64,000 bases of DNA from Actinomyces bovis (GCF_900444995.1 NZ_UAPQ01000010.1:124001-188000); one strand, 5' to 3'. Counted from the first letter of the stretch, positions 1 to 7,792 are shown. Notes: generated by a model from the sequence alone, not told the origin. Numbers and translations are program-made.

Positions 1-1
1 G

Positions 2-670
2 GCCGCCATGTCCGCCGGAGTGGAGCGCGAGCGGGTCCTGGAAGTGGTGCGCGAGGCCCTGCCCACCTCCATCGAACCGGCCTTCTACGCGGAGGCCCTA
101 GAGATCGTCACGGGGCACCACCGCGCCGGGCACGACGTCGTAGTGGTCTCTGCCTCCATCGAGGAAATGGTGGAGCCGGTGGCGCGACTAGTGGGCGCAG
201 ACCGTTGCGTAGCCACCCGGATGGAAGCGCAAGACGGCGTCTACACGGGCCGGATTGAGCGCTCTTTGCTGCACGCAGAAAAGGTGGTGGCGCTGCGTGA
301 AGACGCCGAGCGCCACGGCATTGACCTGTCCCGCTCATGGGCCTACTCGGACTCGATCTCTGACCTGCCCATGCTGGAGGCGGTGGGGCACCCGGTGGCC
401 ACCAACCCAGATCGCGAATTGCGCGCGGCAGCGGCGGAGCGGGGCTGGCCAGTGCGGGATTTTGTGCGCCCCACATCCCGACGGCGGCTGCCGCGCCCGC
501 ATCTAAGCGCGCCGTCCCTGCCCACGGTTTCCTGGCCCGCGGTTTCGCTGCCGACCTCCTCTGCTCTGCCAGTGATTCCTAAGGCCATTGGTGCCGCCGC
601 GGTGGGGGCGGTGGTGCTGGCCGGGGCGGCAGCGGCAGGCTATTTACTCACCCGGCCCCCGCGAGCCTGA
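2..670 (+). CDS. HAD-IB family phosphatase, C-terminal part (5' end outside window)
   Basis: The frame is open to the left edge, so the N-terminus with the HAD motif I Asp is not visible. What remains matches the HAD-IB (SerB-like) fold: a VVVVSAS stretch is motif II, a basic segment around HAEKVVAL supplies the motif III Lys, and AYSDSISDLPMLEAVG is the motif IV acidic loop. After the hydrolase domain there is a Pro/Ser/Arg-rich linker and a C-terminal hydrophobic helix (about residues 190-215 from the first in-window Met) ending in a short basic tail, so the enzyme is probably anchored in the membrane facing the cytoplasm. HAD-IB proteins of this kind are common in actinobacteria, and the substrate cannot be told from sequence. 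It converges with the Fic-like gene. Confidence 0.8.
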   Translation, partial: AAMSAGVERERVLEVVREALPTSIEPAFYAEALEIVTGHHRAGHDVVVVSASIEEMVEPVARLVGADRCVATRMEAQDGVYTGRIERSLLHAEKVVALREDAERHGIDLSRSWAYSDSISDLPMLEAVGHPVATNPDRELRAAAAERGWPVRDFVRPTSRRRLPRPHLSAPSLPTVSWPAVSLPTSSALPVIPKAIGAAAVGAVVLAGAAAAGYLLTRPPRA

Positions 671-763
671 CCTGGCTAGCGAGCCCGCCCGCAGGCACCG
701 CCAGCTTGCTCTAACCCCAGGCACCGCCAGCAAAGCCCTGGCCCACTCAGCCCACGGCCCTCT

Positions 764-1801
764 CTACCGGCTGCTGCCCGCCTGCACCTGGCGCAACAAA
801 CCATGCGCCTCCTCAATCCCCGCCAGTAAGGCCTCGGCCTGCCATAGCACCCAGGTGACGACGCCGTCGGCGCTGCCAGTCGCATAGGCCGCAGCCGCCT
901 CCCGGTAGGCCTGCGGGAAGCGCGCCGGATACACTTCTGCCACCGCCGTGCCGGTGGGCTCCAGCCCAGCTAGCACCACTAGGTGACGCACCAACAAACG
1001 CCCCAAGGCGGCATTCCCCGCCACGAAGGGTCGCGCGCTTACTAACTCCCCATGTACCAGGGCCGCGCGCACCAAGGCAGGCGCCTCCGGCAGGTCCAGC
1101 AGTGCCAACAGCCCATCCAGACGTGCACGCAACGCCGCTCCGTCAGGGGCAGTACCAGGCCCGCCCTCCGCAGGCGCCTCACCCTCAGCGCGTGGGGCCG
1201 CCACCTGCGCCTGCGTCAGCTGCCCCCCGGCCAGCAGTGGGGCGACGACGTCGCGATGTAACCCGGCCAATAGCTCGCGCGCAGTCACCGGATGGCCACC
1301 GCCCGCACCGCCCAGATCCGGCATAAGCGTGGTCAGGCGCGCGCCTGCCCGCCACAAAGCCACCACCGCGTCCAAGCCAGCGTCCCCACTGGTGGCGCGA
1401 CTCAGCTCGGCACGAGCCACGCGCTCGCGCAACACTCCGGCGGATACCACCGCCCCCTCCACCGCTCCGGAGGCGACGGCGCAACGCAGCGTGGCTTCCG
1501 CACGGGCCTCACGCCAGCGGCGCCGCAAAACTTGACTCCAGCGCAGCTCGGCGGTGGCTTGGCGCAGGGCCGCATTAGCGGCGCGCACACGCGGCTCGGC
1601 GTCAATAACCCGCAAGGCCTCTAGCAGCGGCGCGTTCGCGGCCTCAGCCCTGCCGCTGTTATAGCCCGGGCTAAGACGGCCCCCTGTGGTGCCTTCCTCT
1701 GAGGCGCCTTCCGGTGCCTTGGCTTGGCCAGCTGCAGGCTTCGCCTTAGGTGCCCCGGGGCGCTGCGGGGTTGGGCCCAAACCGACGGATATGGAGATCA
1801 C
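764..1801 (-). CDS. Degenerate Fic/DOC-like protein
   Basis: 345 residues, Ala/Gly-rich, starting at GTG. The central and C-terminal part resembles the Fic fold. The segment HGELVSARPFVAGNAALGR lies where Fic AMP-transferases carry HPFxxGNGRxxR. The Phe and GN are kept, but the His is displaced six residues upstream, and the second Gly and first Arg are Ala. Canonical AMPylation activity is therefore doubtful. The first 60 residues are low-complexity. There is no Shine-Dalgarno; a TAAAGT hexamer (minus strand, 1808-1813) sits 6 nt before GTG, which supports this start and a leaderless mRNA. In actinobacteria a Fic-like protein next to a HAD-IB phosphatase is a recurring pair of unknown role; that is from memory. 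Confidence 0.65.
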   Translation of the reverse strand: MISISVGLGPTPQRPGAPKAKPAAGQAKAPEGASEEGTTGGRLSPGYNSGRAEAANAPLLEALRVIDAEPRVRAANAALRQATAELRWSQVLRRRWREARAEATLRCAVASGAVEGAVVSAGVLRERVARAELSRATSGDAGLDAVVALWRAGARLTTLMPDLGGAGGGHPVTARELLAGLHRDVVAPLLAGGQLTQAQVAAPRAEGEAPAEGGPGTAPDGAALRARLDGLLALLDLPEAPALVRAALVHGELVSARPFVAGNAALGRLLVRHLVVLAGLEPTGTAVAEVYPARFPQAYREAAAAYATGSADGVVTWVLWQAEALLAGIEEAHGLLRQVQAGSSR

Positions 1802-1874
1802 GCAGGCACTTTAAAGGGTGCTCTGAGCTGTGCCCCCGCAATATCCGCCTGCCAGTGGCGCTACAGTCGCCCCC
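1802..1874. promoter_or_regulatory. Divergent promoter region with two leaderless -10 hexamers
   Basis: Minus strand: TAAAGT (1808-1813) lies 6 nt before the GTG at 1801. Plus strand: TACAGT (1862-1867) lies 7 nt before the GTG at 1875. Neither start has a Shine-Dalgarno. This spacing is the usual geometry of leaderless actinobacterial genes. No clear -35 element is seen. Confidence 0.5.
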
Positions 1875-2837
1875 GTGAGCAGCAACTTGACCGACGCAGA
1901 CTTCCCCAACTCGTCGGAACCCGGCACTGGCGCCCTGGCCAAGCCTGACGACGCCGCATTTGACCCCTCCAGCACCCTGACTGGAGCTCCCGAAGGGCGC
2001 CGTCGCAGCCATTTAAGCTCTGGGCTGCTGGGCATCCTTCTGCCTCCGGTGGCCCTGTACCTAATCGGCATGGCCCTGATCTCCAAAGCGGATTCGCAGC
2101 TCCTCTGGACTTTCCTAATCCTGGGAGCTCTGCTGCTGTTCAGTGGGACTGTGCAGGCCTGGTTTGCCTTGCGTTCCAGCGTGGGCAATCTAGTGGCGGG
2201 CATCGTGGCACTGATGCTGCAGGTGTTGGTGCTGCTGGCACCCAACGGCGCCCAGGATGCCCCCTTTAGGTGGGCCAGAGAGTTGCTCCCCTATGGGGCA
2301 CTGTTGGTGTTGGCGGCCTGGTTTCTGGGCGCGTCCTGGGCAATGCGCCAGACTCGGCGCGCAGGCCGCAAGGAGGCACAGGCACAAGTGCACCTGGCGC
2401 AGGCGGATGTGGATCGCCTGCGCGTGCCGACGGCCCCGCCCTCGCGCCGTAGCGCGCATTTGCTGAGCTTCTTTGTCATGGTTACCACCACCTGGGGGGT
2501 GCTGCGGTCACTGCCGCGCCCATACGCGCGGCTGGTGGACCCGCAGGTTCCCGGCGTTGCGAATGTGGCGCTGGTGGTGTGCTGCCTGCTGGTGCTGCTG
2601 GCGGCGATGATTGCCTGCGCCTGGTCCTCCTTTGGGATGCGGGCGACGGCGATCCTCCTGGCGATCCTGGCTCTGCCCGCGGTGCTGGGCGAGTCGGTGC
2701 CGGGCCATCAGCTTTATTCCCTGGTGCTGCCGGGCTTAAGCCCCGTCGTCACCCTAGGGCTGGCTTGTGTGCTGAGTTCCTTGGGTTGGGGTCTGCATAT
2801 GGCCCGACGGCAGGGCCGTTTCCAGGAGAGTGTCTGA
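1875..2837 (+). CDS. Polytopic membrane protein of unknown function
   Basis: 320 residues with a hydrophilic N-terminus of about 50 residues and about eight hydrophobic segments. A polar, Arg-rich cytoplasmic loop (around MRQTRRAGRKEAQAQVHLAQ) separates segments four and five. I recognise no family. The reading frame allows a GTG 15 codons upstream (1830). I prefer 1875 because TACAGT lies 7 nt before it and no ribosome-binding site precedes either start. The next gene begins 70 nt downstream and has the same layout (disordered N-terminus plus C-terminal membrane part ending in TRRAGRRERE), so the two may be distant relatives acting together. Confidence 0.6.
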   Translation: MSSNLTDADFPNSSEPGTGALAKPDDAAFDPSSTLTGAPEGRRRSHLSSGLLGILLPPVALYLIGMALISKADSQLLWTFLILGALLLFSGTVQAWFALRSSVGNLVAGIVALMLQVLVLLAPNGAQDAPFRWARELLPYGALLVLAAWFLGASWAMRQTRRAGRKEAQAQVHLAQADVDRLRVPTAPPSRRSAHLLSFFVMVTTTWGVLRSLPRPYARLVDPQVPGVANVALVVCCLLVLLAAMIACAWSSFGMRATAILLAILALPAVLGESVPGHQLYSLVLPGLSPVVTLGLACVLSSLGWGLHMARRQGRFQESV

Positions 2838-2907
2838 GCCGAGCTGCGGCACGCCTCCGCACGCGAGGAGCCTCCCCCCGCTACCGTGGATGCTAAAGGA
2901 GGCCCCT

Positions 2908-4410
2908 GTGAGCACTGAGAACCCCAGCCGTCCCGAGGACGCCCCGGAGAAGTACGGCCAAATCCCTGAGTCAGCAGCCACGGCTGATAGCGGCGAGCAG
3001 CAGCCTATCGAGCTAAACGAGACGGCCGCAGCGGAGGCGCGCTTAGCGCAGACGCCTTCCGCTCAGCCTGTCCCCCGGGTATTGGACGCCGAGGAACCCT
3101 TGGTGCTGCCCGAGTCCATGGTCCTGCCAGAAGGCGTGAACCTGGAGGAATTGGCCCGGTCCATGGAGATCCCGTCCCTGGACTCTGACCCCAGTGCCAA
3201 AACAGTTGCGGTGACCCCAGAGATGTTGCTTGCCGCCCAGGGGGGCTCCGCGATGGCAACGCAGCGGCTTGATTACGCTGCGGAGCGCCGTCAGCCCACC
3301 TTCCCCACCGAGGCCAGCTACTCGGCCAGTGAGCAGGCCACCGTCAACCTGTCAGAGCGGCCTGAGTTGGTGCCCCCCATGCCCAACCCGGCGCTGCAGC
3401 CCAAGCCCTTGGATGCAAGCCTGCCCCCGGTGCCAGCTCCACCGCAGTGGGAGGCTGCTGGCGATCAGGCAGGGCAAGCCAGTCCGGTGGCGCAGCCAGC
3501 GCAGGCTGGTCAGGCGAGGCAGGCAGGGCCCCTGGAGTCTCCGGTTGCCGCATCCCCCAACTCTTTGTCTGCCTGGTCTGAGCGAACTGCCGCTGCGGAA
3601 CCGGTGGCGGCTGAGGAGCCCGCCGAGACGGTGATCGGTACCCCGCCGTCGCTGGCTGCGGCCGCCGCCTTCGGAACTGAAAACCTAGGACCCGCAGCAG
3701 AGGCTGGCGGCGCTGGCGCATCTGCCACGGCGCCGGGCCTAGCACCTGCCGCCATCCCCGCCGTCGCCCCCGCCCCACCGGCCGCGACCTCACCCACCGC
3801 CCCCCAGTCCGGCGAGCGCCCCACCTGGCCCGGCGCTCCCGCACCGGTCCCCACCAAACCGCCGCGCAGCGACGCCGAAGTGCTCCTGGAAGGCTCCTCC
3901 GTAGTGGGCCACCCCGCCTCTCGGGCTGCCTGGCACTGGGGTGGCGCGCTGATCGCCGTCGTGCTGTTCCCCTTAGCCTGGTACCTGTGCCACGCAGGCA
4001 AGCTGCGCCTAGCTGACAACCTGCCGACGCCGAGAGGCAACTTTGTGCCGGGCGTAGACGTGGTGGGCTTGCTGGAGCTCGGTGGTGGCCTGCTGGCCCT
4101 GCTGCTGGCCCTGCTGGTGGCACGCAAATCGGCGTCCGGGCCCTTCGTGGTGGGGATCATCTCCCTGATCCTGGGGGCGCCCTTCCTGGTGGCTCCCGGC
4201 CCCACCTGGGACTTCCTGGCCCCCTGGGCCACACGCCTGACCGACCAGTCCACACTCGGCGCCAACCTAGTGCGCTTCCTGATTATGGATGGCTACACGG
4301 GCACCTTTGTGCTGATCGGCCTGGCGATGATCGTCGTCGGCATGGTGGCTCATTCCACGCGGCGGGCTGGACGGCGCGAACGGGAGATCATTTCGCGCGC
4401 TAAGCGCTGA
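2908..4410 (+). CDS. Pro/Ala-rich protein with C-terminal membrane domain, unknown function
   Basis: 500 residues. About residues 1-355 are low-complexity, rich in Pro, Ala, Glu and Gln, and look disordered. About residues 360-490 hold four hydrophobic segments, followed by a basic end (RRAGRREREIISRAKR). The GTG at 2908 is chosen because AAAGGAGG (2895-2902) lies 5 nt upstream; a longer frame to 2830 would overlap the previous gene and lacks a ribosome-binding site. The topology suggests a cytoplasmic or exported disordered domain tethered to the membrane. No catalytic motif is visible, and no function is assigned. Confidence 0.65.
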   Translation: MSTENPSRPEDAPEKYGQIPESAATADSGEQQPIELNETAAAEARLAQTPSAQPVPRVLDAEEPLVLPESMVLPEGVNLEELARSMEIPSLDSDPSAKTVAVTPEMLLAAQGGSAMATQRLDYAAERRQPTFPTEASYSASEQATVNLSERPELVPPMPNPALQPKPLDASLPPVPAPPQWEAAGDQAGQASPVAQPAQAGQARQAGPLESPVAASPNSLSAWSERTAAAEPVAAEEPAETVIGTPPSLAAAAAFGTENLGPAAEAGGAGASATAPGLAPAAIPAVAPAPPAATSPTAPQSGERPTWPGAPAPVPTKPPRSDAEVLLEGSSVVGHPASRAAWHWGGALIAVVLFPLAWYLCHAGKLRLADNLPTPRGNFVPGVDVVGLLELGGGLLALLLALLVARKSASGPFVVGIISLILGAPFLVAPGPTWDFLAPWATRLTDQSTLGANLVRFLIMDGYTGTFVLIGLAMIVVGMVAHSTRRAGRREREIISRAKR

Positions 4411-4462
4411 GCCTCCACGGAGTGGACGCGCTCTGCTTCCACGGCTCATTAGCGCCCCCGGG

Positions 4463-4468
4463 TAGCCT
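4463..4468 (+). promoter_or_regulatory. -10 hexamer TAGCCT of a leaderless gene
   Basis: TAGCCT ends 6 nt before the ATG at 4475, and there is no Shine-Dalgarno in between. It has the same TAGNCT form as the hexamers before the ponA2, Nudix, murT and metal-transporter genes in this window. Confidence 0.5.
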
Positions 4469-4474
4469 GAGCCA

Positions 4475-5371
4475 ATGCCAGTGAATGTCAACCAGCCCGG
4501 TCCTTGGACGCACCGTTACGTCTCTGCGCGTGGCACCCGCTTCCACGTGGCCCTGGCCGGCCCCGAGTCTCCGGAGGCGGCTAGCGGCACCCTGGTGGTG
4601 CTGCTCCATGGCTTCCCCGAGTGCTGGTGGACTTGGCGGCAGGTGCTGCCCGAACTCGGCGCTGCCGGGCACCGCACCGCCGCCGTCGACCTGCGTGGCT
4701 TTGGTGGCTCAGACCGGCCCCCCTCCGGCTATGACCTAGTGACCCTGGCGGCGGACGTAACCGCCGTAGTGCGTGGCCTGGGCCATGAGAAAGCCGTGAT
4801 TGTGGGCAATGGCCTGGGCGGAGAGGTGGCTTGGGTGATGTCCCGGACCGCCCCCACCCTGACCGAGGCGGTGGTGCCCGTGGGGGCGCCGCACCCGCTA
4901 GCCGTGCGCTCCTTGCGCGATCGGATGATCTCTGGCTCAGCCCTGCAGCGGCTCTCCCTGCGCGTGCCAATGCTGCCGGAGCGTTCCCTGTCCACGCGCG
5001 CCGGTATGGAGTCGCTGCTGCGCTCCTGGACGGCCCCAGCCAACCGGGATGCGGTGGCCGCCGAGGCAGGCTTTTATGCCGAGCTGTTGGCCCGCCCGGG
5101 GGCGGCGACGGCGTCGCTACGTCATCTGCGGCGAGGGCGGCTCTCCCGGTCGGAGGTGGCGGCCTTGAACCGGCCTGTGAATGACCCGGTGTTGGCAGTG
5201 TTGGGCGAGCTGGACCCGGTCCAGCCTGCGCAGGCCCATGCCCGCGACACGCATTACACCGCTGGGCGCCTGCAGCAGGTGACTATCCGGGGTGCTGGGC
5301 ATTTCCCTCAGGAAGAGGCTCCCGCAGAGTTTGTGGCGGCCCTGTTGCCCTTTCTGCGGGAAGTGGCTTAG
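4475..5371 (+). CDS. EphE-like alpha/beta-hydrolase fold protein, nucleophile missing
   Basis: 298 residues with an alpha/beta-hydrolase fold: LLHGFPE at 43-49 (oxyanion region, epoxide-hydrolase-like), DLRGFGGSDRP at 82-92 and a C-terminal GAGHFPQEEAP carrying the catalytic His. The nucleophile elbow reads GNGLGG at 111-116, so the position that is Ser or Asp in active enzymes is Gly113. That argues for a non-catalytic protein or a displaced active site. The family call rests on the HGFPE motif and on position: in M. tuberculosis ephE (Rv3670) lies just before the nth-crp-whiB4-ponA2 group found next here. It appears leaderless (TAGCCT at 4463) and converges with nth. Confidence 0.75.
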   Translation: MPVNVNQPGPWTHRYVSARGTRFHVALAGPESPEAASGTLVVLLHGFPECWWTWRQVLPELGAAGHRTAAVDLRGFGGSDRPPSGYDLVTLAADVTAVVRGLGHEKAVIVGNGLGGEVAWVMSRTAPTLTEAVVPVGAPHPLAVRSLRDRMISGSALQRLSLRVPMLPERSLSTRAGMESLLRSWTAPANRDAVAAEAGFYAELLARPGAATASLRHLRRGRLSRSEVAALNRPVNDPVLAVLGELDPVQPAQAHARDTHYTAGRLQQVTIRGAGHFPQEEAPAEFVAALLPFLREVA

Positions 5372-5381
5372 CACCCGAATC

Positions 5382-5454
5382 TGACGAGTTCGCCCAAACG
5401 TGACGAGTTCGCCTGCACTGCGGGCGTTTTCGTCACAAACTGGCGTTTTCGGCG
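5382..5454. repeat. Four-copy phased repeat, 2 direct + 2 inverted, 19-nt period
   Basis: TGACGAGTTCGCC occurs exactly at 5382-5394 and 5401-5413, 19 nt apart. It is followed by two inverted, imperfect copies, GGCGTTTTCGTCA (5423-5435) and GGCGTTTTCGGCG (5442-5454), again 19 nt apart. The element nearly fills the gap between the convergent hydrolase and nth genes. The inner copies can pair as a hairpin. It could be a bidirectional terminator, a protein-binding array or a small dispersed repeat. An element of the same architecture lies at 19722-19799. Confidence 0.75.
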
Positions 5455-5472
5455 AGAAGGGGGCCTGCGTCG

Positions 5473-6153
5473 TCAAACCCCCACCTGCGGGCACAAGCCT
5501 GCCTCCAGCACCGCGCACAGCCCACACTGGGGTGCGCGAGCCTTACACACTGCCCGCCCGTGTTCGATCAGCCGATGGCAGCCATCGGTCCAACGTTCAG
5601 GGGGCAGCAGGGCGGCAATATCCTTCTCCGCCCCCAAAGGATCGGTCTTAGTGGTCCAGCCCAGGCGCCGAGACAGTCGCCCCACATGCGTATCCACAGT
5701 GATGGCCGGAACCCCAAAAGCGTTGCCCAGCACCACATTTGCTGTCTTGCGCCCCACGCCCGGCAAGGCGGTCAGTGCCTCCCGATCTGCTGGCACCTGA
5801 CCCGCGTGCTCCGCCACCAGTCCCGCAGCCAGGCCGATGAGCCGTTCGGCGCGCGTGCGCTGCATGCCCAGGGGTCGCAGCCATCCCTCTAGCTCCTGGC
5901 GGTCCGCGCCCGCCAGGGCGACGGCGTCGGGCCACTTGGCAAACAGCGTCGGCGTGATGGTGTTGACGCGGGCATCCGTGGTCTGGGCGGACAGGACGGT
6001 GGCTACCAGCAGCTGGAAGGGGCCGTCGTGCACCAGGGCGCAGTGGGCGGCGGGATAGAGCTGGCGCAGCATGTCGTCGACGGTGCAGGCGCGGTCTGCC
6101 TTTGCTTCGCTTCCTTTAGCCGCCGGCCTGCCTTTTCCGCTCTTTCCGCGCAT
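5473..6153 (-). CDS. nth: Endonuclease III, DNA glycosylase/AP lyase
   Basis: 226 residues. Removes oxidised pyrimidines and cleaves the abasic site in base excision repair. The helix-hairpin-helix LPGVGRKTANVV holds the catalytic Lys136, and VDTHVGRL holds Asp154. Four C-terminal Cys form the [4Fe-4S] cluster site in C-X6-C-X2-C-X7-C spacing; the last interval is longer than the X5 of E. coli Nth. The first 25 residues are basic and extra. The ATG at 6153 is preferred because AGGAAGG lies 8 nt upstream; a GTG at 6162 is too close to that site. Convergent with the EphE-like gene and divergent from crp, as in mycobacteria. Confidence 0.95.
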   Translation of the reverse strand: MRGKSGKGRPAAKGSEAKADRACTVDDMLRQLYPAAHCALVHDGPFQLLVATVLSAQTTDARVNTITPTLFAKWPDAVALAGADRQELEGWLRPLGMQRTRAERLIGLAAGLVAEHAGQVPADREALTALPGVGRKTANVVLGNAFGVPAITVDTHVGRLSRRLGWTTKTDPLGAEKDIAALLPPERWTDGCHRLIEHGRAVCKARAPQCGLCAVLEAGLCPQVGV

Positions 6154-6209
6154 TGCCGCCACCTTCCTGGATTTGACCGTCCCAATTCAGAGACTACAAT
6201 GCCCGTCTG

Positions 6210-6225
6210 CGTGCCACAGGTCACA
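6210..6225. promoter_or_regulatory. Possible CRP/GlxR-type operator upstream of crp
   Basis: CGTGC-CACAGG-TCACA keeps GTG...TCACA at the CRP/GlxR spacing (consensus TGTGA-N6-TCACA), with one perfect and one degraded half-site. It lies 60 nt before the crp start, between crp and divergent nth, and would fit autoregulation. A match this size can arise by chance. Confidence 0.35.
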
Positions 6226-6284
6226 AGACGTGGCAGGATAGTGCCCAAATGCAATTTCTAACCCAGGACTTCAGGAGGACCCCC

Positions 6285-6962
6285 GTGGAAGACAGCATCA
6301 TCGGTAAGATCCCCCTCTTTGAGGGTATGGGTCCCGAGGAGCAGGAGGAACTGCGCGCCATGATGTCGCAGACCACCCTGCGCCGTGGAGAGATCCTTTT
6401 CAACGAGGGCGATGCCGGAGACCGGCTTTATATTCTGCTCTCAGGCAAGGTGAAGCTTGGCCACGCGGCCGTAGATGGCCGCGAGAACCTACTGGCCGTG
6501 CTCGGCCCCGGTGAGGTCGTTGGCGAGCTGACTCTCTTCGACCCGGGCCCCCGTTCCACCACTGCCACCGCCGTGGCCCCCACTGACCTGCTCAGCCTGG
6601 AGCACGGTCAGCTCATGAGCTTCATCGAGACCCACCCGGCCTTGGCCAAGGACATGCTGCGGGCCTTGGCTCAGCGCATGCGCCGCACCAACACTGCCCT
6701 GGCGGACCTGGTCTTCTCCGACGTGCCCGGCCGCGTGGCCAAGGCTCTGCTGGACTTGGCGGACCGCTTTGGCTCGACGACGGAGGACGGGGTGCACGTC
6801 CCGCACGACCTCACTCAGGAGGAACTGGCCCAGCTGGTAGGCGCCTCCCGTGAGACCGTGAACAAGTCGCTGGCGGAGTTCGTTTCCCGTGGCTGGATCC
6901 GCCTGGAGGGGCGGGCCGTGACGCTGCTGGACGTGGACCGCCTACGCCGTCGCGCCCGCTAA
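6285..6962 (+). CDS. crp: CRP/FNR-family transcription regulator (GlxR/Crp type)
   Basis: 225 residues. The N-terminal cyclic-nucleotide-binding domain includes LRRGEILFNEGDAGDRLYIL and the phosphate-binding-cassette region GEVVGELTLFDPGPRSTTATA, with Glu and Arg-Ser where cAMP ligands sit. A long dimerisation helix follows. A C-terminal winged helix-turn-helix starts near residue 174 (LTQEELAQLVGASRETVNKSL). The GTG at 6285 is chosen because AGGAGG (6273-6278) lies 6 nt upstream, giving the usual length for this family. GlxR/Crp is a global carbon and energy regulator in actinobacteria. It is followed by a strong hairpin terminator. Confidence 0.93.
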   Translation: MEDSIIGKIPLFEGMGPEEQEELRAMMSQTTLRRGEILFNEGDAGDRLYILLSGKVKLGHAAVDGRENLLAVLGPGEVVGELTLFDPGPRSTTATAVAPTDLLSLEHGQLMSFIETHPALAKDMLRALAQRMRRTNTALADLVFSDVPGRVAKALLDLADRFGSTTEDGVHVPHDLTQEELAQLVGASRETVNKSLAEFVSRGWIRLEGRAVTLLDVDRLRRRAR

Positions 6963-6999
6963 ATAGAACGGGGCGCGCCAGCGCAAGCTCACACAATGG

Positions 7000-7031
7000 G
7001 GCGCTTGGTCACCAATTAGTGGCCAAGCGCC
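7000..7031. terminator. Hairpin between convergent crp and the DUF4177 gene
   Basis: GGCGCTTGGTCAC (7000-7012) pairs with GTGGCCAAGCGCC (7019-7031) over 13 bp with one G-T wobble and a CAATTA loop. A T-rich run (CTCTTCGTATTTG) follows on the plus strand. Its position supports bidirectional termination. Confidence 0.7.
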
Positions 7032-7054
7032 TCTTCGTATTTGCGTTAGCCCTA

Positions 7055-7216
7055 TCAGGCGCTGAGGGGCCGCTTGAGGTAGGCGATCAGGTTCTCAGAG
7101 CCCGTGGGGCCGGGCACCACCTGCACCAGTTCCCAGCCATCAGCGCCCCACTGGTCGAGGATCTGCTTGGTGGCGTGGGTGATGAGCGGAATCGTGGCGT
7201 ACTCCCATTTGGTCAT
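7055..7216 (-). CDS. Small DUF4177-type protein (53 residues)
   Basis: A 53-residue ORF starting at ATG 7216 and ending TGA at 7055. The protein begins MTKWEYATIPLITHATKQ, continues with DGWELVQVVPG and ends AYLKRPLSA. The pattern KWEYATxP ... WGxDGWELVxVVPG is the hallmark of the small actinobacterial DUF4177 proteins. In M. tuberculosis a small protein of this kind (Rv3678A, by recollection) lies between crp and whiB4, the same place as here. Function unknown; probably a small cytoplasmic one-domain protein. Confidence 0.85.
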   Translation of the reverse strand: MTKWEYATIPLITHATKQILDQWGADGWELVQVVPGPTGSENLIAYLKRPLSA

Positions 7217-7280
7217 GCCCGGAGCCTAAGGGACTTCCAGGCCACGGTGCAGCCCAATTCTCAGCGCAACGCCCCGGCCT

Positions 7281-7610
7281 TCAGCGAACGCGGGCCAGAA
7301 TGCGTGGGGCGCGACGGGCGTGGATCTCGGCGACTAGTTCGTCGTCTTCGCGCTCCAGCCAGGCCCCCCAGTCAGTGACTTCAGGGAAGCGGCGCAGCAG
7401 GGCGCGGCGCTCGCGCTCAGTCAGCCCACCCCAGACGCCAAAGGATGACTCAGAGTCCAGGGCTTCAGCTAGGCACTCCATGCGCACGGGGCAGGAAAAG
7501 CACAGACTCCGGACGTCTCTTTGCTCAGCTCCCTTGCCAAAGAGCCGGTCCGGTGCCACCTGGGCGCAAGCTGCCCGGGCGGCCCATGTCTGTTCCGCTG
7601 TGTCCCTCAT
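7281..7610 (-). CDS. whiB: WhiB-family iron-sulfur transcription factor (WhiB4 position)
   Basis: 109 residues. Four Cys (C15, C37, C40, C46) in the WhiB pattern C...CxxCxxxxxC ligate a [4Fe-4S] cluster, followed by the GVWGGLTERERRALLRR turn and a basic patch for interaction with sigma factor and DNA. An acidic segment and an Arg-rich tail follow. ATG at 7610 with GGAG 7 nt upstream. It is divergent from ponA2, the same arrangement as whiB4-ponA2 in M. tuberculosis, so it is probably the WhiB4-like redox regulator; that orthology rests on position. Confidence 0.92.
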   Translation of the reverse strand: MRDTAEQTWAARAACAQVAPDRLFGKGAEQRDVRSLCFSCPVRMECLAEALDSESSFGVWGGLTERERRALLRRFPEVTDWGAWLEREDDELVAEIHARRAPRILARVR

Positions 7611-7656
7611 GTCTCATCTCCATCGGTGGTCGGTGGGCGACGCCGTTGTCGTCCAC

Positions 7657-7685
7657 GTCACACCTAGAACCGTAAGGCATGTGAC
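7657..7685. promoter_or_regulatory. Inverted repeat between whiB and ponA2
   Basis: GTCACA (7657-7662) and TGTGAC (7680-7685) form an inverted repeat with a 17-nt spacer in the divergent whiB/ponA2 promoter region. The half-sites resemble CRP/GlxR half-sites, but the spacing is far wider than the usual 6 nt. Possible regulator site, weak evidence. Confidence 0.25.
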
Positions 7686-7780
7686 CTGGATTATCAAAAC
7701 GGGGCGGCCTACCCATGAGCCGCAGGCACGCGGCGGGCGTAAATGGACCGACGCCACAAGCCATTTTTGCCGCTTGCACG

Positions 7781-7786
7781 TAGTCT
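7781..7786 (+). promoter_or_regulatory. -10 hexamer TAGTCT of leaderless ponA2
   Basis: TAGTCT ends 6 nt before the ponA2 ATG at 7793, with no separate Shine-Dalgarno, consistent with a leaderless transcript. Confidence 0.5.
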
Positions 7787-7792
7787 GAGGTC

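Noticed and set aside
693-731. Direct repeat AGGCACCGCCAGC at 693-705 and 719-731
   Set aside because: Only two copies 26 nt apart, with no inverted partners, so it does not belong to the phased 19-nt repeat class.
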